Shown in pieces: positions 57,659 to 64,000 of a stretch of DNA of 64,000 bases (position 1 is the first letter of the stretch; each line of letters opens with the position of its first letter). The notes beneath the pieces were generated by a model. The model was not told the DNA's origin and did no database searches. It worked only from the letters and a program-made list of their open reading frames with translations. The stretch comes from Methylomicrobium sp. GTDB taxonomy: Bacteria > Pseudomonadota > Gammaproteobacteria > Methylococcales > Methylomonadaceae. Position numbers and translations under genes: made by a program. The DNA is taken from NCBI GenBank assembly GCA_018333785.1, contig JAGXSU010000059.1, positions 38,430-102,429 of the forward strand, given 5' to 3'.

Positions 57659-58747
57659 ATGCTTTTTAAACAATTATTCGACCCCGAAACCTGGACTTAC
57701 ACTTACTTAATCGCTGATACCGACGCCAAGGAAGCCGTGATCATCGATCCGGTCAACACATGCATCGATGAATACCTCGGATTGCTGGATGAGCATGGCT
57801 TGAAGTTGAAATATACGCTGGAAACGCATGTGCATGCCGACCACATTACGGCAAGCGGCTTGCTTCGTCAAAAACTCGGAACTGAAACTGCCGTGAGTCA
57901 ACTGTGCGGCGCAGAAACAGCCGATATTCAAATCCAGGACGGGGATGTTTTTGAATTCGGAAAAAATGAAAAAATTAAAGTCATTGCGACCCCCGGACAC
58001 ACCAAAGGCAGTATTTCATTTTTATGGCGTGACCGCGTGTTCACCGGTGATTCTTTATTCATAGGCGGTTGTGGACGCACCGATTTTCAAGGGGGAGACG
58101 CAGGCGCTTTGTATGACTGCATCACTCAACGCTTATTTACCTTACCCGATGACACGCTGGTGTATCCGGGTCATGATTACCAGGGACGCTGGGTCAGCAA
58201 CATCATGCAGGAACGCACAACCAACCCTCGATTGGCCGGAAAATCGCGAGAGGAATTCATCGAGATCATGAACAATCTCAACTTGCCCAAACCACGGCTT
58301 ATTGATGAAGCGGTTCCCGCTAACCGTTACTGCGGATTGGAGGAAAATGAACGGCAAGACGCCATTTCGCAAAGAGAAGCTACGCGTCCGCTCAGAAACG
58401 AATCATCGACTCAGGAAATGGTCGATTCCGCCAAACAGCAGATTACTGAAATCAATGTTGAAAAATCCAAACAGTTGATTGCTGAAGGTAATGTCGTCAT
58501 TATAGATACGCGCGAAGAAAGCGAATATGCCGTCGGCCATCTGGATAATGCGTTACCGATACCGCGCGGTCTACTGGAATTTAAAATTGGTAGCCAGCCT
58601 GATCTTGCTGATAAGTCAAAACCAGTTTTGGTCTATTGTCGCAGCGGAAACCGTTCGGCACTTGCCGCGTTAACGCTACAAAACCTGGGCTATAAAAACG
58701 TATTATCAATGGCCGGAGGTTATGAAGCCTGGCAAAAATGCGCCTAG
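57659..58747 (+). CDS. Persulfide dioxygenase-rhodanese fusion
   Basis: A 362-residue two-domain enzyme. Residues 1-240 are an ETHE1/Blh-type metallo-beta-lactamase-fold dioxygenase: THVHADH (56-62), His114 in TPGHTKGS, Asp131 in FTGDSLF, GGCGRTDFQGGDA, and His172 in YPGHDYQG, which bind iron and oxidise glutathione persulfide to sulfite. Residues 265-362 are a rhodanese domain with active-site Cys327 in VYCRSGNRS and GGYEAW near the end. Fusion couples persulfide oxidation to sulfur transfer from or to thiosulfate. AGGAG precedes ATG 57659. It is first in a sigma-54-controlled operon with sqr. Confidence 0.93.
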   Translation: MLFKQLFDPETWTYTYLIADTDAKEAVIIDPVNTCIDEYLGLLDEHGLKLKYTLETHVHADHITASGLLRQKLGTETAVSQLCGAETADIQIQDGDVFEFGKNEKIKVIATPGHTKGSISFLWRDRVFTGDSLFIGGCGRTDFQGGDAGALYDCITQRLFTLPDDTLVYPGHDYQGRWVSNIMQERTTNPRLAGKSREEFIEIMNNLNLPKPRLIDEAVPANRYCGLEENERQDAISQREATRPLRNESSTQEMVDSAKQQITEINVEKSKQLIAEGNVVIIDTREESEYAVGHLDNALPIPRGLLEFKIGSQPDLADKSKPVLVYCRSGNRSALAALTLQNLGYKNVLSMAGGYEAWQKCA

Positions 58748-58888
58748 GACTCTAATCTCTGTCGTCGGCAATAAAAGCCGGATATACCGACAGTCCCCAA
58801 TGGGTCAAAGGCAATCCGGCTTACAAAACTATAAGGCTTACAGAGATAAAGCCACGTCATAACTCACCACAAAAGTTTGGAGGAATTC

Positions 58889-60142
58889 ATGTCAACTCAA
58901 CACCATACTGTCTTGATCGTAGGCGGAGGCGCTGCCGGCGTATCTGTCGCAAACAACATGCGAAGGCAAAACAGTTCAATCGATATCGCTTTGATTGAGC
59001 CTTCCGAAATTCATTATTATCAACCGGGATTTACCATAATCGGCGGCGGCGCTTATACCATGGCTAAAACCTCGCGCAAAGAGGCCGATCTGATTCACCC
59101 AAGCGTTACCTGGATCAAAGATTATGCCGAGACATTTCAACCGGATGCCAATACAGTCACTTTGCGTTCCGGCACTTCCCTCAGTTATGACTATCTGGTT
59201 GTCTGTCCCGGACTTCAGCTGGATTGGCAAAAAATAGAAGGACTCAAGGAAACACTGAACCACAATGGCGTGTGCAGTAACTATTCGGCTGAAACTGTAG
59301 AATATACCTGGGAGTGCATCCGGAATCTGCAATCCGGCACGGCTTTGTTTACCCAGCCTGTCATGCCCATCAAATGTGCCGGTGCACCCCAAAAAATCAT
59401 GTATCTGGCTTCCGATCGTTTTCGCAAAAAAGGCATCCTCGATAAAATATCTGTTGAGTTCTGCAATGCAGGACCGGCGATGTTCGGCATTCCATTTTTT
59501 GCAAAAGCTTTGGATAAAGTGGTTGCAGACTACGGTATTAAAACGCATTTTCAGCATAATCTGGTCGCTATTGACGGGCCTGCAAAAATCGCTTTCTTTG
59601 AAAAAACCGATGCAGACGGCAATAAGACGCGTGTATCCAAACAATTCGACATGATCCATGTCACACCACCCCAAAGTGCCCCTGATTTTATTAAAAACAG
59701 CCCACTGGCTAATCCTGCAGGATGGGTGGATCTGCATGAAAAAACCCTGCAACACAATCGATACAGCAATATCTTCGGACTAGGTGACGCGGGGTCAACA
59801 CCTAACGCAAAAACTGCGGCTGCGATTCGCAAACAAGTTCCGGTTGTCGTTGACAACATACTGAATTTGATCAGCGGTAAAGCCTTATCCGATAAATATG
59901 ACGGTTACGGCTCTTGTCCTTTAACAACTTCACTTAGCACTGTCATGCTCGCTGAATTTTCTTATGGAGGCAAAGTGACGCCGTCATTTCCCATTCTAGA
60001 TCCAAGACAAAACCGCTTTATCTGGTGGTGGGGTAAAACGACCGGTTTCCCATGGATGTACTGGCACATGATGCTCAAAGGTTATCGCATTGATATTCCT
60101 CATAAAGACACGTATGCGACACAATTTTTAGACGATAATTGA
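58889..60142 (+). CDS. sqr: Sulfide:quinone oxidoreductase, type II-like
   Basis: A 417-residue FAD enzyme that oxidises sulfide and passes electrons to quinone, producing persulfide for the dioxygenase encoded upstream. ATG 58889 follows GGAGGAATTC; codons from 58877 are not needed. The FAD fold is LIVGGGAAGVSVANNMRR (about 9-26). The two redox cysteines expected for the mitochondrial-like (type II) group are Cys163 in PIKCAGAPQK and Cys343 in DGYGSCPLTT. FGLGDAGSTPNAKTAAA is the C-terminal FAD motif. The C-terminal hydrophobic stretch with WWWGKTTGFPWMYWHMM would dip into the membrane. Confidence 0.92.
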   Translation: MSTQHHTVLIVGGGAAGVSVANNMRRQNSSIDIALIEPSEIHYYQPGFTIIGGGAYTMAKTSRKEADLIHPSVTWIKDYAETFQPDANTVTLRSGTSLSYDYLVVCPGLQLDWQKIEGLKETLNHNGVCSNYSAETVEYTWECIRNLQSGTALFTQPVMPIKCAGAPQKIMYLASDRFRKKGILDKISVEFCNAGPAMFGIPFFAKALDKVVADYGIKTHFQHNLVAIDGPAKIAFFEKTDADGNKTRVSKQFDMIHVTPPQSAPDFIKNSPLANPAGWVDLHEKTLQHNRYSNIFGLGDAGSTPNAKTAAAIRKQVPVVVDNILNLISGKALSDKYDGYGSCPLTTSLSTVMLAEFSYGGKVTPSFPILDPRQNRFIWWWGKTTGFPWMYWHMMLKGYRIDIPHKDTYATQFLDDN

Positions 60143-60445
60143 TACTGTTTCGGACGAAATCCTGCTTTTTTTTGACTCACTATGAAATGGAGGCTCAGCA
60201 CGGTATAGCCTGATCAACTCTGATTGGAAAGACTAGATCCGACTCATCTTCCTTCTTTTTACCCAAAGATAGTTAACTCATGCAGGTGGAAATTTATTTG
60301 CTCAGTGCGGATAAGTCTCCACCTGCACCGGAACCCCCTCAACCAACAGCTTAATTCAACAGCAATACCGGTTTGCATAGACTCTGATAACCCCTGTTTC
60401 CTCGGTCCCGATTTCAGTAACAGAAACTTTTATTACATTACTTGC
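60143..60445. other. Spacer between sqr and the SulP gene
   Basis: About 300 bases. An in-frame extension of the next gene covers most of it but has no conserved residues. TGTTTCGGACGAAATC at 60146-60161 is a poor relative of the upstream activator palindromes. No sigma-54 promoter follows it. Confidence 0.45.
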
Positions 60446-62170
60446 ATGTCATACCCTGAATCAACAGAATCGCGTTTTTACCGGTTCATTCCTATACTGA
60501 GTTGGCTTAAAACATATACCCGCAAAGACTTTGGGGATGACTTGTTCGCGGGAATAATCACTGCAATTTTGCTAGTGCCTCAAGGTATAGCTTATGCATT
60601 ACTGGCCGGTCTGCCGCCGCAATTAGGGCTTTATGCCAGTATTCTGCCGCCGATTTGTTATGCCGTACTGGGAACCAGTCGAACCCTGTCGGTCGGTCCG
60701 GTATCCATAGCTGCAATCATGATTGCCAGCGCACTCAATTCTCCCGAGATCAAACTCCTTGGAAACAGTGAAGAAAATGCGTTAGTTCTGTCCGCCATGG
60801 TCGGTGTCATTTTGTTATTCATGTCGCTCCTTCGCATGGGTAATCTGGTTAACTTTATCAGTCACCCAGTACTGACAGGTTTTACCAGCGGGGCTTCGAT
60901 TTTGATCATAGCCAGTCAATTGCCTCCGCTACTGGGATTCAATCCGGTTGAATGCGGTATCGATGTTCAATGCTTCAGTAGCTTGTTTAACGCGCCCAAT
61001 ACGATAACCATCGCTATTGGCTTGACTGCGTTGGCCCTGCTCATTTTGTTTGGAAAGCCTTTGACCGCATTGTTAAAGAAAGCGCGGGTACCCACCCAAA
61101 TGATCATTGCGATCAGTAAATGCGGACCGCTTTTAACCATCATGCTCGCCACATTTATTGTGACTAAATGGCATTTATTCGACCAGCACGTTGCCGTCGT
61201 TGGCGCTGTGCCATCCGGTTTTCCATCGCTAGGCATGGGCTTTCTGTCGGTTGAACACTGGCGCCCTCTTTTGCCTTACGCTGCTTTTATTGCGCTGATT
61301 GCTTATGTCGAAAGTGTGGCAATTGCCAAAGTAACGGCTAATCTGCGTAATGAAAAAATTTCTGCCAATCAGGAGTTGATCGCACTGGGCGCGGCTAATC
61401 TCGTTACATCACTTTCCGGAGGCATGACCGTTGCCGGTGGCTTCAGCCGGACAATGGTAAATTATTCTGCCGGCGCCAGAACTCAAATGGCGACATTGAT
61501 TGCGGCGAGTCTTTTGGGTTTGGCTGTTGTTTATTTCAGCCCTTTGTTTCATAACATACCCAAAGCCGCATTGGCAGCCATTATTCTGGTTGCTATTGTG
61601 CCTTTGGTAAAAATCAAGTCTATTATTCACACATGGCGCTATGACAGGGGTGACGGCATTGCGGAACTGGTCACGCTGATTGGCGTGTTAACACTGGGTA
61701 TAGAGGAAGGTATTACGTTAGGTATTATTCTGACGGTGGTCAGTCATTTACGAAAAACCAGCCATCCGCATATCGCTATTGTAGGCCGTATTCCTGATAC
61801 TGAGCATTATCGCAATGTCAAACGGCATCAGGTTGAAACATGGCATCATCTTTTGCTGCTCCGGGTAGATGAAAGCATCACATTCGCCAATGTTAATTTT
61901 ATCGACGACTTCATTACCACTGAGTTACGTAAACAACCCGCCATCAAACACATTGTACTGATATTTACTTCAGTCAACGATATCGATGCAACAGCGCTTG
62001 AAGCCTTGGAAAATCTCAATCATGTCCTTCAAAATTCAAACATTACCTTGAATCTTGCGGAAGCCAAAGGACCTGTAATTGACAAGCTTGAAAAAACCGA
62101 TTTCTTTAAACAGCTTAAACCGGGAAAATTGTTTTTTAGAACAGAAGATGCCGTTAAGGAACTGGCTTGA
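60446..62170 (+). CDS. SulP-family anion transporter with STAS domain
   Basis: A 574-residue transporter starting at ATG 60446 (MSYPESTESRFYRFIPILSW). Earlier in-frame codons to 60224 are unlike the family. About 12 membrane helices carry the SulP motifs DLFAGIITAILLVPQGIAYA, GLPPQLGLYASILPPICYAV, and ANLVTSLSGGMTVAGGFSRT. A cytoplasmic STAS domain occupies about 455-570 with KHIVLIFTSVNDIDATALEA. SulP proteins carry sulfate, bicarbonate or other anions. Position after the dioxygenase and sqr suggests sulfate or sulfite handling, but bicarbonate is equally possible. Confidence 0.9.
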   Translation: MSYPESTESRFYRFIPILSWLKTYTRKDFGDDLFAGIITAILLVPQGIAYALLAGLPPQLGLYASILPPICYAVLGTSRTLSVGPVSIAAIMIASALNSPEIKLLGNSEENALVLSAMVGVILLFMSLLRMGNLVNFISHPVLTGFTSGASILIIASQLPPLLGFNPVECGIDVQCFSSLFNAPNTITIAIGLTALALLILFGKPLTALLKKARVPTQMIIAISKCGPLLTIMLATFIVTKWHLFDQHVAVVGAVPSGFPSLGMGFLSVEHWRPLLPYAAFIALIAYVESVAIAKVTANLRNEKISANQELIALGAANLVTSLSGGMTVAGGFSRTMVNYSAGARTQMATLIAASLLGLAVVYFSPLFHNIPKAALAAIILVAIVPLVKIKSIIHTWRYDRGDGIAELVTLIGVLTLGIEEGITLGIILTVVSHLRKTSHPHIAIVGRIPDTEHYRNVKRHQVETWHHLLLLRVDESITFANVNFIDDFITTELRKQPAIKHIVLIFTSVNDIDATALEALENLNHVLQNSNITLNLAEAKGPVIDKLEKTDFFKQLKPGKLFFRTEDAVKELA

Positions 62171-62185
62171 GTTAACGCTGTTTGA

Positions 62186-62623
62186 CTAAAGATGACCGTA
62201 ACGAACCTTAGCCTGCTTTTTAAACGCCTCAATCATTGATTCACAAACCTGTGTAAATATTTGACTAAACGCAACGGCTAACAGCTTATTGGCAAATTCA
62301 AAATCAAATTCTACAGATACCAGACAGCCATCAGACGCCGAAGGATTAAACTTCCAGAGTCCCGTCAAAGATTTAAAAGGCCCACTAACAAGATGCATAC
62401 TGATTTGTTGCCCTTTTTCCATGCGGTTAAGGGTCGTAAAAGAAAATCCGACTCGCCCTTTTGCAATAGCAATGGTTGCAGTCAGTTTATTATCTGACTT
62501 TTCATGGACTTCAGATCGACTGCATAAAGGAATAAAACTGGCATAAGCGCTGACATCATTAACAAGATCGTACATCTGATCAGGCGAATATTTCAGTGTG
62601 ACTTGCCGACTAAAACGTGTCAT
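62186..62623 (-). CDS. ratA: RatA/COQ10-type START-domain protein
   Basis: A 145-residue SRPBCC (START-like) protein. The family start FSRQVTLKYSPDQMYDLVND leads to YASFIPLCSRSEVHEK. The middle TLNRMEKGQQISMHLVSGPF and the closing FANKLLAVAFSQIFTQVCES match the RatA/PasT and COQ10 ubiquinone-binding family. E. coli RatA has been described as a ribosome-association inhibitor; the COQ10 relatives bind ubiquinone. Usual neighbours smpB and rnfH are absent. It begins 6 bases after the LOV gene stop, so the two are probably co-transcribed. Confidence 0.88.
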   Translation of the reverse strand: MTRFSRQVTLKYSPDQMYDLVNDVSAYASFIPLCSRSEVHEKSDNKLTATIAIAKGRVGFSFTTLNRMEKGQQISMHLVSGPFKSLTGLWKFNPSASDGCLVSVEFDFEFANKLLAVAFSQIFTQVCESMIEAFKKQAKVRYGHL

Positions 62624-62629
62624 GACGCA

Positions 62630-63079
62630 TTATTCAAAAGCCGCCAAGCATTTGTTTAATTGATCAATTTCTGTTTGCGCAAGCTTTTGCTGGGTAACAT
62701 CGTATTGGACACCCAAGAAGTAAATCAGCCGACCTTCACCGTCAAATAAGGGTTTGATCGATAAGCGGTTATAAAAAAGCTCGCCATTTTTACGAAAATT
62801 CTTCAGCGTAACCTCGATGGAGGTTCTATTTTTTACTGCCTCTTTAATTTCAGCAATTTCAGGTTGATCACGAAGAGCGCCTTGAAGAAACCGGCAGTTT
62901 TTACCGATAATTTCCTCTTTTGTATATCCCGTGATTTCTTCAAATACCTGATTGGCGAATACAATCGGGTTGTCCTCAATGTCAGGGTCTGACAAAGTTA
63001 CACCGTTGATACAACCATCCAAAATCTGAGTCAGAATTTGAGGAATTATGCCGTCTTGTTTTTCTACTTGAAATTGCAT
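62630..63079 (-). CDS. Short LOV-domain (blue-light) photoreceptor
   Basis: A 149-residue protein that is essentially one PAS/LOV domain plus short helices. The photoactive cysteine is Cys62 in GKNCRFLQG. The flavin-contacting residues are present: Asn94 in KNFRKNGE, Asn104 in FYNRLSI, and Gln125 in LGVQYDVT. The last 20 residues form a J-alpha-type helix (QTEIDQLNKCLAAF), and no kinase or DNA-binding effector is fused. Blue light should form a cysteine-FMN adduct and change dimer or partner contacts. GGAGG precedes the ATG. It lies between two START-like genes. Confidence 0.93.
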   Translation of the reverse strand: MQFQVEKQDGIIPQILTQILDGCINGVTLSDPDIEDNPIVFANQVFEEITGYTKEEIIGKNCRFLQGALRDQPEIAEIKEAVKNRTSIEVTLKNFRKNGELFYNRLSIKPLFDGEGRLIYFLGVQYDVTQQKLAQTEIDQLNKCLAAFE

Positions 63080-63146
63080 ACATTTTCCTCCGCCTTTTTA
63101 TATAAACAAACTGGAGAGACTATAATCTTTTCTGAAGTACGTGCTT

Positions 63147-63608
63147 TCAATCGGCTTCCAGCAACGTTTTTAAATTTCTTACCGTTCTTTTAGCCCCATC
63201 CTGAACCGCAATGCCAATAAGCTTTTCAAATGGCAGCATAAACAATTCGAGTTTAAGCAGCTCAAAAGTAAAAATCAGCTCAGTCGATGTCTGAAGAGCC
63301 AATAAATCATAGCTGCATCGATAAGCATTAGAAACACCTTCAAATACCAGCTGCCGTTCCGGTTTAAAGACGGTGACCTTAAATGTGGACTCACTTTTTT
63401 GACCTTGATCAATCCGGACTTGCCGCACGAAGCTGTTCAACCGTAATGGCGGATCGCTTAAAAGCTCACATTCGCGCACCTCTGGTGACCACCGGGGATA
63501 ATTCTCAAAAAAATCAATTCCGATAAACTTGAAAACTTGGTCAATAGGTTTGTTGACAACAATGCTTGCTGTTCCAGTTGCGGCATGATTTGAACTTAAT
63601 CCAAACAT
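63147..63608 (-). CDS. SRPBCC (START-like) protein
   Basis: A 153-residue protein with the SRPBCC lipid/ligand-binding fold: TASIVVNKPIDQVFKFIGID at 13-32, YPRWSPEVRECELL, and the long C-terminal helix KLIGIAVQDGAKRTVRNLKT. Such proteins bind hydrophobic ligands or act as cyclases; this one is not assignable further. It is first of the three-gene group SRPBCC-LOV-RatA, with 67 bases before the LOV ATG, and has AGG upstream of its start. Confidence 0.78.
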   Translation of the reverse strand: MFGLSSNHAATGTASIVVNKPIDQVFKFIGIDFFENYPRWSPEVRECELLSDPPLRLNSFVRQVRIDQGQKSESTFKVTVFKPERQLVFEGVSNAYRCSYDLLALQTSTELIFTFELLKLELFMLPFEKLIGIAVQDGAKRTVRNLKTLLEAD

Positions 63609-63767
63609 TAGTACCTCGCCTTCAAAAAAGAAATATCAGTAAAATCATCAGAAGGGTCTATTACGTTAATTTTTTAAAATAAAAAAACTATGCAAGATTA
63701 CCACACGATATAAAGTTGCCAATCCAGCATAAGCATAAGATTGCACTCGCAGTTTATCTATTCGGCT

Positions 63768-64000
63768 TCATTCCTTTAAAGTATCTCTCTTTGCTAATCC
63801 ATAGTGGGTCAATTCCTCACTTGCACGCTGGTCTAATCGTCCATCCTCCGACAATTTCACTATTTTTTTAAAATAAGTATCAAATCCAATTCGATGACTG
63901 TCTTTGTGTTGCTCCAGCTTTTCAAAACAGAATTTTCGCCATCTATCCTTTTCTGCATTGCTCAATGTTTCCGGGTAGTTTCTGGCTCTAAACCTGAACA
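63768..64000 (-). CDS. sbcB: Exodeoxyribonuclease I, C-terminal end (runs off right edge)
   Basis: The minus-strand frame is open from base 64000 to the stop at 63768, about 76 residues. It begins FRFRARNYPETLSNAEKDRW, which matches the late YRARNFPxTL-AExxRW motif of E. coli exonuclease I, the 3'-5' single-strand nuclease of recombination and mismatch repair. The frame has an internal TTG at 63965, but the open frame upstream shows it is part of a longer gene. The catalytic DEDD domain lies off the window. The final 45 residues are less conserved. Confidence 0.8.
   Translation of the reverse strand, partial: FRFRARNYPETLSNAEKDRWRKFCFEKLEQHKDSHRIGFDTYFKKIVKLSEDGRLDQRASEELTHYGLAKRDTLKE

Noticed and set aside
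58976..59755. 259-codon minus-strand open frame
   Set aside because: Opposite sqr, which has clear FAD and cysteine motifs; no domain visible in the antisense product.
60224..60445. N-terminal extension of the SulP gene
   Set aside because: The 74 extra residues are unlike any SulP start; ATG 60446 gives a normal N-terminus.
1..64000. tRNA, rRNA, CRISPR arrays, complete insertion sequences or prophage
   Set aside because: No cloverleaf-like sequence, rRNA core, regularly spaced repeat, transposase or phage structural gene was recognised while reading both strands.

Overview
The window is a stretch of bacterial chromosome with typical gammaproteobacterial gene content: the rpsB-tsf-pyrH-frr-uppS-cdsA-dxr-rseP block, map-glnD, mutS, uvrA, birA-coaX and PomAB-type stators. 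The proteins, the intergenic palindromes and the sulfide-oxidation genes together suggest a methanotroph-like member of the Methylococcales. That placement is an impression from protein and repeat style; no methane or methanol oxidation gene lies here. No rRNA, tRNA, CRISPR array or complete insertion sequence was found.

Bases 1-8050 (all minus strand) are accessory. They hold the start of a UPF0175 antitoxin gene and a visibly AT-rich surface-polysaccharide locus: two family-2 glycosyltransferases, a WbsX/GH99-like protein, a capsule-synthesis-like protein, and the Wzm/Wzt ABC exporter. A decayed toxin-antitoxin module (PIN toxin frameshifted and lacking an expected acidic residue) sits between wzm and wzt. 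A 161-bp copy of the 5' end of wzt lies on the far side of it, recording a recombination event. wzt itself looks mosaic: a balanced-composition ATPase half joined to an AT-rich C-terminal half.

Bases 8326-34520 carry housekeeping and stress genes: bioA, a P2-type cation ATPase, uvrA, a rhomboid protease with an overlapping membrane-protein gene, a DEAD-box helicase, a DUF938 methyltransferase, a FemAB/DUF482-like protein, ABC-F ybiT, a YgjP-like metallopeptidase, umuDC, sdaA, a glycerophosphodiesterase, a retropepsin-like protease, a PepSY protein, a LuxR-type regulator and mutS. Three palindromic repeat elements and a perfect inverted pair of DnaA boxes lie between them.

Bases 34520-46554 contain dsbC and then the conserved translation/envelope block on the minus strand, divergent from map-glnD. 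Bases 46564-55813 hold two PilZ proteins, a membrane-anchored two-domain multicopper oxidase, a UbiH-family hydroxylase, birA-coaX-SPOR, and the motA-motB-pilZ stator operon.

Bases 56167-62170 form a sulfide-detoxification locus: a persulfide dioxygenase-rhodanese fusion, a type II sulfide:quinone oxidoreductase and a SulP transporter. A clear sigma-54 promoter with three palindromic TGTTTCA/TGAAACA upstream sites precedes the first gene. Divergent Rieske and cupin genes flank it. The right edge has a compact minus-strand group (SRPBCC protein, short LOV blue-light sensor, RatA-like START protein) and the 3' end of sbcB. The sigma-54-controlled sulfur operon, the LOV gene group and the wzt duplication around the toxin-antitoxin remnant are the most interesting parts.
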